Source: Thiohalocapsa sp.
GTDB lineage: Bacteria > Pseudomonadota > Gammaproteobacteria > Chromatiales > Chromatiaceae
Direction: 5' to 3'
DNA: 64,000 nucleotides
NCBI GenBank assembly: GCA_021736785.1
Contig: JAIPFF010000012.1
Coordinates: forward strand, 44,866 to 108,865
Part shown: positions 21,883 through 30,906 of the stretch, piece after piece
How positions within the stretch are numbered: position 1 is the first letter of the stretch
Layout of the letters: each line of letters opens with the position of its first letter
The notes under the pieces: generated by a model
What the model was told of the DNA's origin: nothing
The model's input: only the letters and a program-made list of their open reading frames with translations
Database searches by the model: none
Program-made: the position numbers and the translations under genes

Positions 21883-22953
21883 ATGACGCATCTCTATATC
21901 GCGGTCACGGCCCACGGCTACGGCCATCTCGCGCAAGTCGCGCCCATCGCTAACGCGCTTCGCGAACGACTGCCCGACCTGCGCATCACCCTGCAGGGGA
22001 CCGTCTCCGAGTACTATGTTCGGGCGCGGCTCCTGGGTGCCTTCCGCCATGTTCCGGTGGCCGCCGATGTGGCCTTGCCCATGGACGGCCCGCTGCATGC
22101 GCGCTGGGACGAAGGTCTCGCGATCTACAGCGCCTTCGACCGCGATCACGCGCAGCAGCTGACGCGCCAGCAGGCGTTGTTGGCGGAAGACCCGCCCGAC
22201 CTGCTGCTGGCCGACATCCCGTGGATTCCCCTCGAGGCCGCTCGCTGCATGGGCATTGTCTGCGCCGGTGTGTGCTCGCTGAGTTGGTACGACATCTTGG
22301 CCGAGAGTCCGGTCGGACCACGCATGCCGCCATCGCTGGTGGAGCACATGCGCAGCGCCTATGCCGGTGCCGACCTGTTCATCCGTCCCGCGCCCACGAT
22401 GCCGATGAGCTGGCTGCCCAACGGCGCCGACATCGGACCGATCGCGGTACGGCGCCGCCGCGACCCCGCGGGTGTGCGCGCTCGCTATGGACTGCCCGAC
22501 GACCGCCGTCTGGTGTTGATGCAGTTCGGCGGCGCCGGCCGGCTGCACCTCGGACGCTCGCAGCCATTGCCGGCGTCGGTGCACTTGCTGACGCCGGATC
22601 CCGCCGCCGCCGACGGGCGCGACGACATCACCGTCATCTCCGGCGCGGACGTCTTGGACGTGTTGGCCAGTTGTGACGCGATGATTACCAAGCCCGGATA
22701 CGGCACCTTCGCAGAGGCGGCCTGCAACGGCATCCCGGTGCTCTATGTCCCCCGCGGCGACTGGCCCGAGGAGCCGCATTTGGTGGAGTGGCTCGAGCAG
22801 CGCGTGCCGACGCGCGCGGTGACGAAAGACGCCTTGGCCGAGGGCCGCATCGCCGAGCCGTTGAGCGAACTGCTCGGCGCCGGCGTCGCGGAGCCCGTTT
22901 CCCCCACCGGCACGGCGCAGGCCGTCGAGCTATTGCACGATCTGTTGCGCTGA
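21883..22953 (+). CDS. unassigned GT-B-like glycosyltransferase family protein
   Basis: This 356-residue protein begins YIAVTAHGYGHLAQVAPIANAL, an N-terminal Rossmann-like segment with a GHL motif as in MurG and related GT-B enzymes. Near the C terminus it has CDAMITKPGYGTFAEAACNGI, then IPVLYVPRGDWPEEPHL, the nucleotide-sugar loop pattern (glycine-rich turn followed by an acidic residue). No signal peptide or membrane helix is seen. The donor and acceptor are unknown, and it could equally be a non-catalytic GT-B protein. It follows rpsT by 59 bases and is convergent with the carotenoid-oxygenase gene. No close named family is recognised. Confidence 0.65.
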   Translation: MTHLYIAVTAHGYGHLAQVAPIANALRERLPDLRITLQGTVSEYYVRARLLGAFRHVPVAADVALPMDGPLHARWDEGLAIYSAFDRDHAQQLTRQQALLAEDPPDLLLADIPWIPLEAARCMGIVCAGVCSLSWYDILAESPVGPRMPPSLVEHMRSAYAGADLFIRPAPTMPMSWLPNGADIGPIAVRRRRDPAGVRARYGLPDDRRLVLMQFGGAGRLHLGRSQPLPASVHLLTPDPAAADGRDDITVISGADVLDVLASCDAMITKPGYGTFAEAACNGIPVLYVPRGDWPEEPHLVEWLEQRVPTRAVTKDALAEGRIAEPLSELLGAGVAEPVSPTGTAQAVELLHDLLR

Positions 22954-22968
22954 CACCCCGCCCGCCCG

Positions 22969-24441
22969 TCAGCGTTCGCCCACCGCCGCGCGGGGGGCCC
23001 AGCAACCGTGGAAGCCCGGCGGCAGGGCATGCGGCAGCTCGATCGCGGCCACGTCCGTGAAATCGTCGGCGCGCAGCACCAACAGCTCCGTCTTCGCGCT
23101 TGCGCTCCGATGCACGATGCTCAACACCCAGCGGGCGGCGCCATCGCTGCCGCCACCCGTGCCGACCACGATCGGCTCGCCGACAAGATCGCGGCCGAAG
23201 TCCCGCACCGCGAGCATTCCGGTTTCGGTGTCGAGCCGCTGCAGTGCCGTGAAATACGGGCAGCCTCGGGTGGCCGGTGCGCCGAGGCTCCATACGAAGC
23301 GTCGGGGCTCGCCGAGCGCGCCCGGGACCGTGGTCGGCAGCTCGGCGCCGCGCTCGCTCCAACGATGCGTCTCGCAGCGCCCGCTCCGCGGATCGATGAT
23401 GAGCCGCTCCAGCCTGGGCAGGCTGTCATGGCCGGTCTCCGCGCTGCGAAAAAGGGTCTCGAGATCGTCGAAGGCCGGATAGTCCTCGAAGCGTGCAAGA
23501 TCCAGCGCCAGCGTTCCGTCGGCTTGGTCGAAGCCCTGGGCGATGTGGAACACGAATCCGGGCACCGCGTCGATGAGCCGCGCCTCGCCGCCCGCGCGCG
23601 GGATCAGCAGTGCCTGCATCGGGCGGTGCGTGGCCAGTTGCAATGCGCCGACCGGGGTCCGCAGCCCGAACAAGGCACGCGGTATGTCGAAATCCGCGTG
23701 CGGCAGCAACAGGCACAACCATTTCCGGGTCACGGCCATATCGTGCACGAAGCTGAAACGGGGCAGGTCATGGGGCTCGGGTGGCGCCATGCAGCCGTCG
23801 GCGTCCACGCGGTAGATCAGCAAACGGTTCTTGGCGCCGAACACGAGCCCGAAGTTGATCAGCTCGCCGGTCTCCGCGTCGATGCGCGGATGGGCCGAAA
23901 ACGGCAACGTCGGCGACAGCCATCGCCCCGGGGCGCTGAACGGGTTGCGAAGCCGGCCCTGAAAATCCTCCGGACCCATGGTCGTGAGGGTGCGGGGATC
24001 AAGCCGGTGCGGCAGCCCGCCTTCCCATAGCGCCAGCAGCCGCCCGCCATGCCAGACGACGTTGGTGTTGGCCGCGTTCTTGAAGCGCATCCGAAGCAGA
24101 TTGGCCGGCATGCCGCCCGGCAGATTGGTGCCGAAACTGCGGTACAGCATCCGCCCCGCGCGCTGCTCGGCGACGAATTCCGCCGTGCGCACGAAGCGGT
24201 TCGTATAGCGCACGCCGTCGCGACCGATCGCGATACGCGCGATATGTCCATCGCCATCGAACGGATGGCGGTAGCGCACGCCGCCGACACTGAACAGTCC
24301 AGGCCCGTTGCGGAACAGCACGCCTTCGAGGCCTGCCGGCAGGCTGCCGCGCACCTACAGGGGCGTGTCGGTGAGCTCGGTGTCGACGTTCCGCAGCACC
24401 TCGGCGAAGGTGTCGAGCATCTCGGTACTGCTGATGTCCAT
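22969..24441 (-). pseudogene. carotenoid oxygenase gene interrupted by an in-frame TAG
   Basis: The downstream part encodes a full RPE65/carotenoid cleavage dioxygenase domain with all four iron-binding histidines in SAHPRID, FSFVHDM, FVFHIAQGF and PGFHGCW (His155, His204, His270, His449 counted from the codon after the stop). Reading back from 24354, the same frame continues through TAG (24357-24355) to an ATG at 24441. That 28-codon piece ends TELTDTPL and joins VRGSLPAGLEGVLFRNGPG, which is how family N termini run, so one CAG-to-TAG change would explain the break. GTG directly after the stop could restart translation, but it has no ribosome site. The intact enzyme would cleave a carotenoid, with cofactor Fe(II). 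Confidence 0.85.
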
Positions 24442-24595
24442 GAACGGAGCTCTTTGAAGGAGGGAGGGTTGCCCGACATTGATCACGGGCCGATACGGAT
24501 AGTTCCCCGGGCGGGGTGCTCGCCGTCGCTGTGCGAGGGCTTGCGGCTCGGCTTGCCGGCCGCACCGGGCATGCCCGGTGCGACACGGCGGGTCG

Positions 24596-25006
24596 CTACT
24601 TCTTCAACAAGGCATCCAGCGCCTCGAACGGGCGATGCGTGGTCGCGGACTGCGTTTTCTTGCCACCGCTGTCGACACGGCCCTCGGCGACCGCGGCCAG
24701 ATGCTCTTCGTAGCGCTGATGCTCGTTATCGTGGCAATACAGACACAACAGCTCCCAGTTGCTGCCGTCGGGCGGGTTGTTGTCGTGGTCCATGTCCTTA
24801 TGGTGGACGGTCAGCTCGCGCAGATTGGTCTGCGTGAAATCGCGACCGCATCGCCCGCACACCCAGGGATAGAGCTTCAGGGCCTGCTCGCGGTATCCGG
24901 CGGCGCGCTGATCGCTGGCGCGGCGGGCTTCGGCCACGACGCGGTCGAGCTTGTCCGCATTGATGGGCTGCCCTGTTTTGGCGTGGCGCGGTGTCTCTTT
25001 CGACAT
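24596..25006 (-). CDS. yajD: YajD-type HNH nuclease domain protein
   Basis: This 136-residue protein is read from the ATG at 25006, which has GAGGAGGG upstream. The core is an HNH finger: CGRCGRDF, LTVHHKDMDHDNNPPDGSNW and LCLYCHDNEHQRYEEHL, with two CxxC pairs that bind zinc and the His-His-Asn catalytic layout. It resembles Escherichia coli YajD, a conserved HNH protein of unknown role. It stands alone rather than in a restriction or intron setting, so host DNA-metabolism functions are more likely than mobile ones. It is divergent from the PBP gene. Confidence 0.88.
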   Translation of the reverse strand: MSKETPRHAKTGQPINADKLDRVVAEARRASDQRAAGYREQALKLYPWVCGRCGRDFTQTNLRELTVHHKDMDHDNNPPDGSNWELLCLYCHDNEHQRYEEHLAAVAEGRVDSGGKKTQSATTHRPFEALDALLKK

Positions 25007-25197
25007 GGTCTTGCCCTCCTCGACGGACAAAGTGCGACAGGGGTTGACGGGAATTCGAGACGCCTGTTTACGGCTTGCCAGCAGTATAGGCGCATTTCGG
25101 CGCCGGTCGATGCCGCGGCTACCGATACAATGGACTTTTCTCCCGGCTTCCGACGACTGCGCGCCTCGTTGTCCGTTCGCCAACGCATCGCGATCCT

Positions 25198-26796
25198 ATG
25201 GATCTTCTCAACGCCCTGTTTCAATCCGCGCCTTGGCCCACGCTGCGCGCAGGTCTCCACGTCGCCTTCATGCTGGCGGCGCTCTACCTGCTCAAACAGG
25301 TGTTCTCCCTGCGTGCAGCGACGGCACTGCGCCATCTGGCCAAGCCGAGGTCCGGCTTCGGCGTCGCCTTCGCGGGTTTGGTACTGCTGTTCGCGGCGAT
25401 GCTGGCGTACCAGGCCACCTGGCAGCTTTCGGGCACGTCGCGCCCGGACTTCGTCGCCTTCATGCAGCTGCACGACCGGCGCCAATTCAACCCGGCGCAC
25501 TGGATCGAGCGCGGGCGCCTGTTCGACCACACCGGCGAGCTGCTCGCCGAGAGCCGCGACTTCGCGCGCGGCGGCGAGACCGCGGTGCGCCGCCACTACC
25601 CCTACGGCCCCGTCTTCGCCCATGCGGTCGGCTACGCCCATCCGCGCTACGGCACGGCGGGCATGGAGGCGGCCGCCAACGTCAGTCTCAACGGCGGGCG
25701 CCCCGACAGCCTTGCGGAGTGGGGTGAGCTGGGCCGCCGCCTGATTACGCGCGACAAGCGCCCGCGCGGCCGGGATCTGACGCTGACCCTCGATGCTGCC
25801 CTGCAACAGGCCGCCTATCGCGCCCTGGGCGAGCGCGCCGGCGCGGTGGTGATGCTGAGGCCCGACGACGGCGCCATCCGCGTCCTCGCGAGCACGCCGG
25901 CCTTCGATCCCAACCGTCTGCAGGCCGAGCTATTCAGCGGCCGGGATCCCCGCTCGCGGCTGCTCAACCGGGCCACGCACGGCCTCTACCCGCCGGGATC
26001 CGTATTCAAGGTGGTGCTCGCCGCGCAGGCCCTCGACGCCGGCTTCTCGTCCCGGCTCGACTGCCCCGCCGACGGCTACACCACCTCGCCGCGCTACCGC
26101 AAGATCCGCGATCACGAGTATTACAGCGCGCGCGGCGCCGGCCGCGACTGGCAGGGGCACGGGCGCATCGGTCTCGACCGCGCGCTGATCAAATCCTCGA
26201 ACGTCTTCTTTGCCAAGCTCGGCGTCGGTTACGGACACGATGCCTTCGGCCGCACCGCCGATCGTTTCCTATTCAACCGCACCATCGCGCTCACCGCCTC
26301 GCTGTCGAAGGCGCAAGTCATGCGCACCGGGCGCATCCCCCGTATTGCCGCCTCCGACCGCTACGGCCTGGCGCAGGCGGCCATCGGCCAGGGCGCGGTT
26401 CTGGCCACACCGGCACAGATGGCGTTGATCGCGGCGGCGGTGGCGAACGGCGGCGTCGCGCCGCAGCCTCGATTGCTGGTCGCGGAGCCTCCCCGGCCCC
26501 TGGCGCGGCTGATGAATGCCGATACGGCGTCACGGCTCGCCTCCATGATGCGCCGTGTGGTCAGCGAAGGTACCGGGCGTGTCATCGAGACCCCGGGCCT
26601 CGCCATCGCCGGCAAGACCGGGACCGCCGAGAACCCGCGCGGCGACGCCCATAGCTGGTTCATCGGCTTCGCGCCCGCCGGACGACCGACGCTTGCGGTG
26701 GCGGTCCTGGTGGAGCATGCCGGCTACGGCTCCGCCGCCGCGGCACCGATCGCACGCGATCTGCTGCTGCTGGCCCGCGAGCGGGGCCTGTTGTGA
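25198..26796 (+). CDS. penicillin-binding protein, transpeptidase (FtsI/PbpA-like)
   Basis: This 532-residue protein has an N-terminal membrane stretch (two hydrophobic segments in residues 15-80), a short dimerisation region and a penicillin-binding transpeptidase domain. The serine motifs are complete: Ser268-x-x-Lys271 in PPGSVFKV, Ser333-Ser-Asn335, and Lys473-Thr-Gly. It lies 16 bases before a SEDS gene, as in PBP-SEDS polymerase pairs. It lacks the mre genes that normally surround the elongasome pair mrdA-rodA and the dcw genes beside ftsI-ftsW. It may be a third, condition-specific peptidoglycan synthase. The two-helix N terminus is unusual for monofunctional PBPs. Confidence 0.88.
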   Translation: MDLLNALFQSAPWPTLRAGLHVAFMLAALYLLKQVFSLRAATALRHLAKPRSGFGVAFAGLVLLFAAMLAYQATWQLSGTSRPDFVAFMQLHDRRQFNPAHWIERGRLFDHTGELLAESRDFARGGETAVRRHYPYGPVFAHAVGYAHPRYGTAGMEAAANVSLNGGRPDSLAEWGELGRRLITRDKRPRGRDLTLTLDAALQQAAYRALGERAGAVVMLRPDDGAIRVLASTPAFDPNRLQAELFSGRDPRSRLLNRATHGLYPPGSVFKVVLAAQALDAGFSSRLDCPADGYTTSPRYRKIRDHEYYSARGAGRDWQGHGRIGLDRALIKSSNVFFAKLGVGYGHDAFGRTADRFLFNRTIALTASLSKAQVMRTGRIPRIAASDRYGLAQAAIGQGAVLATPAQMALIAAAVANGGVAPQPRLLVAEPPRPLARLMNADTASRLASMMRRVVSEGTGRVIETPGLAIAGKTGTAENPRGDAHSWFIGFAPAGRPTLAVAVLVEHAGYGSAAAAPIARDLLLLARERGLL

Positions 26797-26812
26797 TCCG
26801 GCGTTCGCGCGC

Positions 26813-28189
26813 GTGAGCCGTTCCGCCGCCTCCGAGGGTTTTGCCGGGCACTGGCAGCAGCGTGCGCCCGAGCGCCGCCTGCTTTTTTGGGCGCTGGTGA
26901 CTATCACGTTGGGCTACACGATGCTGCTCGGCGCAGGCCCGAAGGACGGTTATCTCATCCGTTCGATCGATCTGCTGCCCCTGATCGGCCTCGCGGCGGG
27001 TTATGGTGCCGCGCACCTTTTGTTGGTCGCGTCGGGTTTTCGCGGCGATCAGGTGCTCTTGCCGGCGACCGCCTTTCTCTGCGGCGCCGGTGTGCTGGCC
27101 CAATACCGGATGGGGGTCTTCATCGGCGAGCCGCTGTCGATGACCGGCTACGCCGTGATGCCCGCGGGTGCTTTGCTGATGGCCGCCGGCGCGGCCATGG
27201 CAAAGAACGGCCGATACCGCCTGCTCGCGCGCTGGCCCTGGGGCTGGGCGCTGTTGTCTGTCGCGCTGATCGGGGTGCTGCTCGTGACCGGGCAGCGGTT
27301 TCGCGGCGGCGTCTACGCGGTCGGCTTCGTCACGCCGACCGAGTTGTTGAAGCTGACCGTCGTCCTGTTCGCCGCGGCTTACATAGACCTCAACGCCAAG
27401 GCGCTCGCCAACTGGCGCGGGCCGATTCCGTTTCCGCGGCTGCGTCCGCTCTGGCCGCTGATCGGCTTCTTCGTCCTGCTGCTCGGACTGCTGCTGCTTC
27501 AGCGCGACTTGGGCATGGTGGTCATCCTCGCCATGGCGCTGTTGTCCATGCTCGCGGCGGGCACTCGCCGCGCGGGCTATCTGGTCTACGGCGGATTCGC
27601 CGCCGCGGGCGCGGCTTATCTCGGCTACCGCTTTTTCGATCACGTGCAGAGCCGTGTCGAGACTTGGCTCGAACCGTTTCGCGACCCGACCGGCAGCAGC
27701 TGGCAAATCCTTCAGGGCTTCACGGGCATGTACTCCGGCGGGCTCTGGGGCGAGGGCTTCAGCCAGGCCCGCCCGCGCTATACCCCCATCGCGGAATCCG
27801 ATTTCATCTACGCCGTCATCGCCGAGGAGCTCGGATTCGCCGGCGGTGTGCTCCTGGCGGCCTTCTTTTTGCTGCTGCTTGCCAGGCTATTGCTCATCGC
27901 CGCCCGCGCGCGCTCGGCCTTCGGCATGCTTGCCGCCAGCGGCGTCGCCGCGGTCTTCGCGACCCAAATATTCCTGAATCTCGGCGGGGTGACCAAGTTC
28001 GTGCCGCTGACCGGCCTGACGCTGCCCTTCGTCAGCCATGGCGGCAGCAGTCTGCTGACCGCCTTTGCGAGCCTCGGTCTCGCGCTTGCAATCTCCGACG
28101 GCGAGCCGGCGCGCAAAAAAAAGAAACGATCCGCATCCAAGCGCGGCACCGCCGCCACCGCCACCGCTCGGGGCGCCGCGCGCCGTTGA
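26813..28189 (+). CDS. SEDS-family (RodA/FtsW-like) membrane protein
   Basis: This 458-residue multi-pass protein of the SEDS family polymerises glycan strands together with a transpeptidase PBP. Family motifs include LLLLQRDLGMVVIL, SSWQILQGFTGMYSGGLWGEG and SDFIYAVIAEELGFAGG, and FVSHGGSSLLTAFASLGLAL near the end. The start is GTG at 26813, the first suitable start after the PBP stop; no strong ribosome site is seen. The PBP-SEDS order with a 16-base gap implies co-expression. The C-terminal tail is lysine-rich (ARKKKKRSASK), likely cytoplasmic. Confidence 0.92.
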   Translation: MSRSAASEGFAGHWQQRAPERRLLFWALVTITLGYTMLLGAGPKDGYLIRSIDLLPLIGLAAGYGAAHLLLVASGFRGDQVLLPATAFLCGAGVLAQYRMGVFIGEPLSMTGYAVMPAGALLMAAGAAMAKNGRYRLLARWPWGWALLSVALIGVLLVTGQRFRGGVYAVGFVTPTELLKLTVVLFAAAYIDLNAKALANWRGPIPFPRLRPLWPLIGFFVLLLGLLLLQRDLGMVVILAMALLSMLAAGTRRAGYLVYGGFAAAGAAYLGYRFFDHVQSRVETWLEPFRDPTGSSWQILQGFTGMYSGGLWGEGFSQARPRYTPIAESDFIYAVIAEELGFAGGVLLAAFFLLLLARLLLIAARARSAFGMLAASGVAAVFATQIFLNLGGVTKFVPLTGLTLPFVSHGGSSLLTAFASLGLALAISDGEPARKKKKRSASKRGTAATATARGAARR

Positions 28190-28207
28190 CGCCTTGCCGG
28201 GCGCGAT

Positions 28208-28259
28208 GGCTTGGACTAACGGCTTGGCTTAACGGTTTGCCTTAGCGGTTTGGCCTAAT
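28208..28259. repeat. four tandem copies of a degenerate 13-bp unit
   Basis: The units are GGCTTGGACTAAC, GGCTTGGCTTAAC, GGTTTGCCTTAGC and GGTTTGGCCTAAT, head to tail without gaps. They begin 19 bases after the SEDS gene stop and lie between it and the convergent hisC. Consensus GGYTTGGCYTAAC. The unit length is not a multiple of three and no protein is encoded across it. Function unknown. Confidence 0.85.
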
Positions 28260-28339
28260 GGGCTATGCGGGTCTGCGCGGGCCATTGCCTATGGGAAAAA
28301 CGCAACCGCATCGCCGCGACTGCGCTCGCGAATGTCGCC

Positions 28340-29437
28340 TCAATCCTCCGCCAGCGTCTCGCGCAGCGCCTTCAGCAGCGCCGCGTTCTCGTCCGGCGTG
28401 CCGACGGTCAGGCGCAGGCAGTCGGCGAGCAGCGGGTGGGCGCCGTCGAGGCTCTTGATCAGCACACCGCGGCGGTGCAGGCCGTCGAAGACGGAACGGG
28501 CGCGGCCGGGGGCGGTGCGGGCCAGGATGAAGTTGGCGTCGCTCGGAAAGGGCTTGAAGATGCCGGTTTCGGCATGGATGGCGCCGAGATCGTTCATCAG
28601 CTGCGCGCGCGACGTGCGGATGGCTGCGGTCTGGGCGTCGAAGACGTGGCGGTGGCGAAGGGCGAAGGTGGCACTGGCCTGGGTCAGCACGTTGATGTTG
28701 TAGGGCAGCCGGGTCTTGTCGATTTGCTCGATCCACTCGGGCGGGCCGGCCATATAGCCGAGACGCAGACCCGCCAGACCCATCTTGGAGACGGTGCGCA
28801 TGACCAGCAGGTTGGGCCAGTCGCCGAGCCGCGACAGGAAACTGTGGTCGGTGAAGGGCGCGTAGGCCTCGTCGACGATGACCAGCCCCGGCGCCGCGTC
28901 GATGATGCGTGCGATGGCGTCGGCATCGAACAAATTGCCGGTGGGGTTGTTCGGGTAGGCGATGAAGATCAGCACCGGCTGCTCGCGCTCGATGGCCGCG
29001 AGCGTGGCGTCGAGGTCCAGCGCGAAGTCGTCCGCGCGCAGCGGCACGCCGACGTAATCCAGCCCCGCGAACAGCGAGATCATCCGGTACATGACGAAGC
29101 CGGGATCGAGCGAGAGCACCTTGCGCCCGGGCGCCGTCACCGTCAGCGCCAGCATCTGGATCAGTTCGTCGGAGCCGTTGCCGAGCAATAGCCCCATATC
29201 CGGCGGGATGCCCATGGCCTCGCGCAGGGCGTGTTGCAGCGCACGGCCCTGCGGGTCCGGATAGCGGTTCAGCGCGGTCTCGCGCAGCGCTTCGAGCCAG
29301 TCGTCGCGCAGGGCCTCTGGCCAGACGTAGGGATTTTCCATGGCGTCGAGCTTGATCAGCCCCGCCGCGCTCGGCACGTGATAGGCGCTAAGCGCGCGGA
29401 TCTCGGGCCGGACGAGGTCGTGGATGCGATTGGACAT
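28340..29437 (-). CDS. hisC: histidinol-phosphate aminotransferase
   Basis: HisC transaminates imidazole-acetol phosphate with glutamate in histidine synthesis and is PLP-dependent. The 365-residue protein shows LLLGNGSDELIQML, FIAYPNNPTGNLFD, LVIVDEAYAPF and the PLP lysine in MRTVSKMGLAGLRLGYM. It is the last gene of the hisG-hisD-hisC run, 36 bases after hisD, all leftwards. The rest of the pathway genes are not in the window. Confidence 0.97.
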   Translation of the reverse strand: MSNRIHDLVRPEIRALSAYHVPSAAGLIKLDAMENPYVWPEALRDDWLEALRETALNRYPDPQGRALQHALREAMGIPPDMGLLLGNGSDELIQMLALTVTAPGRKVLSLDPGFVMYRMISLFAGLDYVGVPLRADDFALDLDATLAAIEREQPVLIFIAYPNNPTGNLFDADAIARIIDAAPGLVIVDEAYAPFTDHSFLSRLGDWPNLLVMRTVSKMGLAGLRLGYMAGPPEWIEQIDKTRLPYNINVLTQASATFALRHRHVFDAQTAAIRTSRAQLMNDLGAIHAETGIFKPFPSDANFILARTAPGRARSVFDGLHRRGVLIKSLDGAHPLLADCLRLTVGTPDENAALLKALRETLAED

Positions 29438-29473
29438 GGTTACTGCCGGTGCGGCTTCTTGGATCGGTTGCGG

Positions 29474-30781
29474 TCAATCGCCGCCTTCGCCCCGGTATTC
29501 CGCCGAGCGGGCGTGGGCGGTAAGCCCTTCGCCGCGGGCGAGCACGGAGGCGGTCTCGGCCAGCTTCGCCGAGCCCGCGGCGGAAGCCATGATGAGGCTC
29601 GAGCGCTTCTGGAAGTCGTAGACGCCGAGCGGCGACGAGAACCGGGCCGTGCGCGACGTCGGCAGCACGTGGTTGGGCCCGGCGCAGTAATCGCCCAGGG
29701 CCTCGGCCGTATAGCGGCCCATGAAGATAGCGCCGGCGTGGCGGATCTTCGCGGCCAGCGGCTCGGGCTCCGCCACCGACAACTCCAGGTGCTCCGGCGC
29801 GATGCGGTTGGCGACATCGGCGGCGTCGTCCTCGTCGCGGGCCAGGATCAGCGCACCGCGCTCCTTCAGTGCCGTCGCGATGATCGGGCCGCGTTCCATG
29901 GTCGGCAGCAGCTTGTCGATGCTGGCCGCGACCCGGTCCAGGTAATCCGCATCCCAGGCCACCAGGATCGACTGGGCGTCCTCGTCGTGCTCGGCCTGGG
30001 AGAATAGGTCCATCGCGATCCAGTCCGGGTCGGTCTCGCCGTCGCAAACCACCAGGATCTCCGACGGGCCCGCGACCATGTCGATACCGACCTGGCCGAA
30101 CACCGCACGCTTGGCCGTGGCCACGTAGATATTGCCCGGGCCGACGATTTTGTCGCAGGCCGGGACCGACTCGGTGCCGTAGGCCAGCGCCGCGACCGCC
30201 TGGGCACCGCCGACGGCGAAGGCGCGGTCGACGCCGGAGATGGCGGCCGCGGCCAGCACCAGCTCGTTCAACGCGCCGCCGGGCGTGGGCACGACCATGA
30301 TGAGCTCGCCGACGCCGGCGACCTTGGCCGGGATGGCGTTCATCAGCACCGACGACGGATAGGCGGCCTTGCCGCCGGGCACGTAGAGCCCGACCCGATC
30401 GAGCGGCGTGACCTTCTGCCCGAGCAGCGTGCCGTCCGCCTCGCGGTACTCCCAGCTCTGCATGCGCTGGTGCTCGGCGTAGGTGCGGATGCGCGCGGCG
30501 GCGGTCTCCAGTGCCTCGCGCTGGGCGGCGGGGATTGCCTCCAGCGCATGCGCCAGCCGGGCCGCCGGGATCTCCAGCGCCGAGGCGCCCTGCGGCTGCC
30601 AACCGTCGAAGCGCGCCGTGAGCTCGATCAGCGCGGCGTCGCCGTCGGCGCGCACGGCATCGATGATGTCGTCGACGCTCCGTTGCACCTGCTTGTTCGA
30701 CACCGACTCCCAGGCCAGCAGGGCCTCGAGCCGCGCATCGAAGTCGGCGTCGGTGGTTGCAAGTCTGCTGATGTCGGCCAT
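29474..30781 (-). CDS. hisD: histidinol dehydrogenase
   Basis: HisD carries out the last two oxidations from histidinol to histidine, using NAD and a Zn ion. From ATG at 30781 it has 435 residues, the usual length. A longer frame to 31189 overlaps hisG and adds arginine-rich sequence. [45 protein letters not shown] (His-Asp of the active site) and APEHLELSV carry the conserved residues. Most of the his genes of this operon are spaced normally, but 125 bases with short repeats separate it from hisG. Confidence 0.97.
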   Translation of the reverse strand: MADISRLATTDADFDARLEALLAWESVSNKQVQRSVDDIIDAVRADGDAALIELTARFDGWQPQGASALEIPAARLAHALEAIPAAQREALETAAARIRTYAEHQRMQSWEYREADGTLLGQKVTPLDRVGLYVPGGKAAYPSSVLMNAIPAKVAGVGELIMVVPTPGGALNELVLAAAAISGVDRAFAVGGAQAVAALAYGTESVPACDKIVGPGNIYVATAKRAVFGQVGIDMVAGPSEILVVCDGETDPDWIAMDLFSQAEHDEDAQSILVAWDADYLDRVAASIDKLLPTMERGPIIATALKERGALILARDEDDAADVANRIAPEHLELSVAEPEPLAAKIRHAGAIFMGRYTAEALGDYCAGPNHVLPTSRTARFSSPLGVYDFQKRSSLIMASAAGSAKLAETASVLARGEGLTAHARSAEYRGEGGD

Positions 30782-30874
30782 GTTGTGGCTCCGATGCTTT
30801 TCGGTGTTCCGGGAGTGTCGCCGTGGCGCGTGACGCGGCGGGCGTGCGGATCGATTGATCGATCGGTTCCTGAT

Positions 30875-30904
30875 CGATTCGGTTTCGATTCGGTTTCGAT
30901 TCGG
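30875..30904. repeat. tandem 11-bp repeat in the hisG-hisD gap
   Basis: CGATTCGGTTT occurs twice (30875-30885, 30886-30896) followed by a partial third copy to 30904. Just before it are other GATCGAT-type elements (about 30849-30864). The array lies in the 125-base gap between the hisG stop (30907) and hisD start, inside the his operon. Function unknown. Confidence 0.75.
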
Positions 30905-30906
30905 CG

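Noticed and set aside
24355..24357. Programmed amber readthrough (for example pyrrolysine) in the carotenoid oxygenase
   Set aside because: TAG ends other genes here, and no suppressor tRNA or pyl genes are seen; a nonsense change is simpler.
24596..25006. Homing endonuclease or restriction enzyme from the HNH motif
   Set aside because: No intron, methyltransferase or partner is nearby; YajD-type features are better matched.
28208..28259. Possible CRISPR array from the 13-bp tandem repeats
   Set aside because: Units are adjacent without spacers and too short; no cas genes are near.
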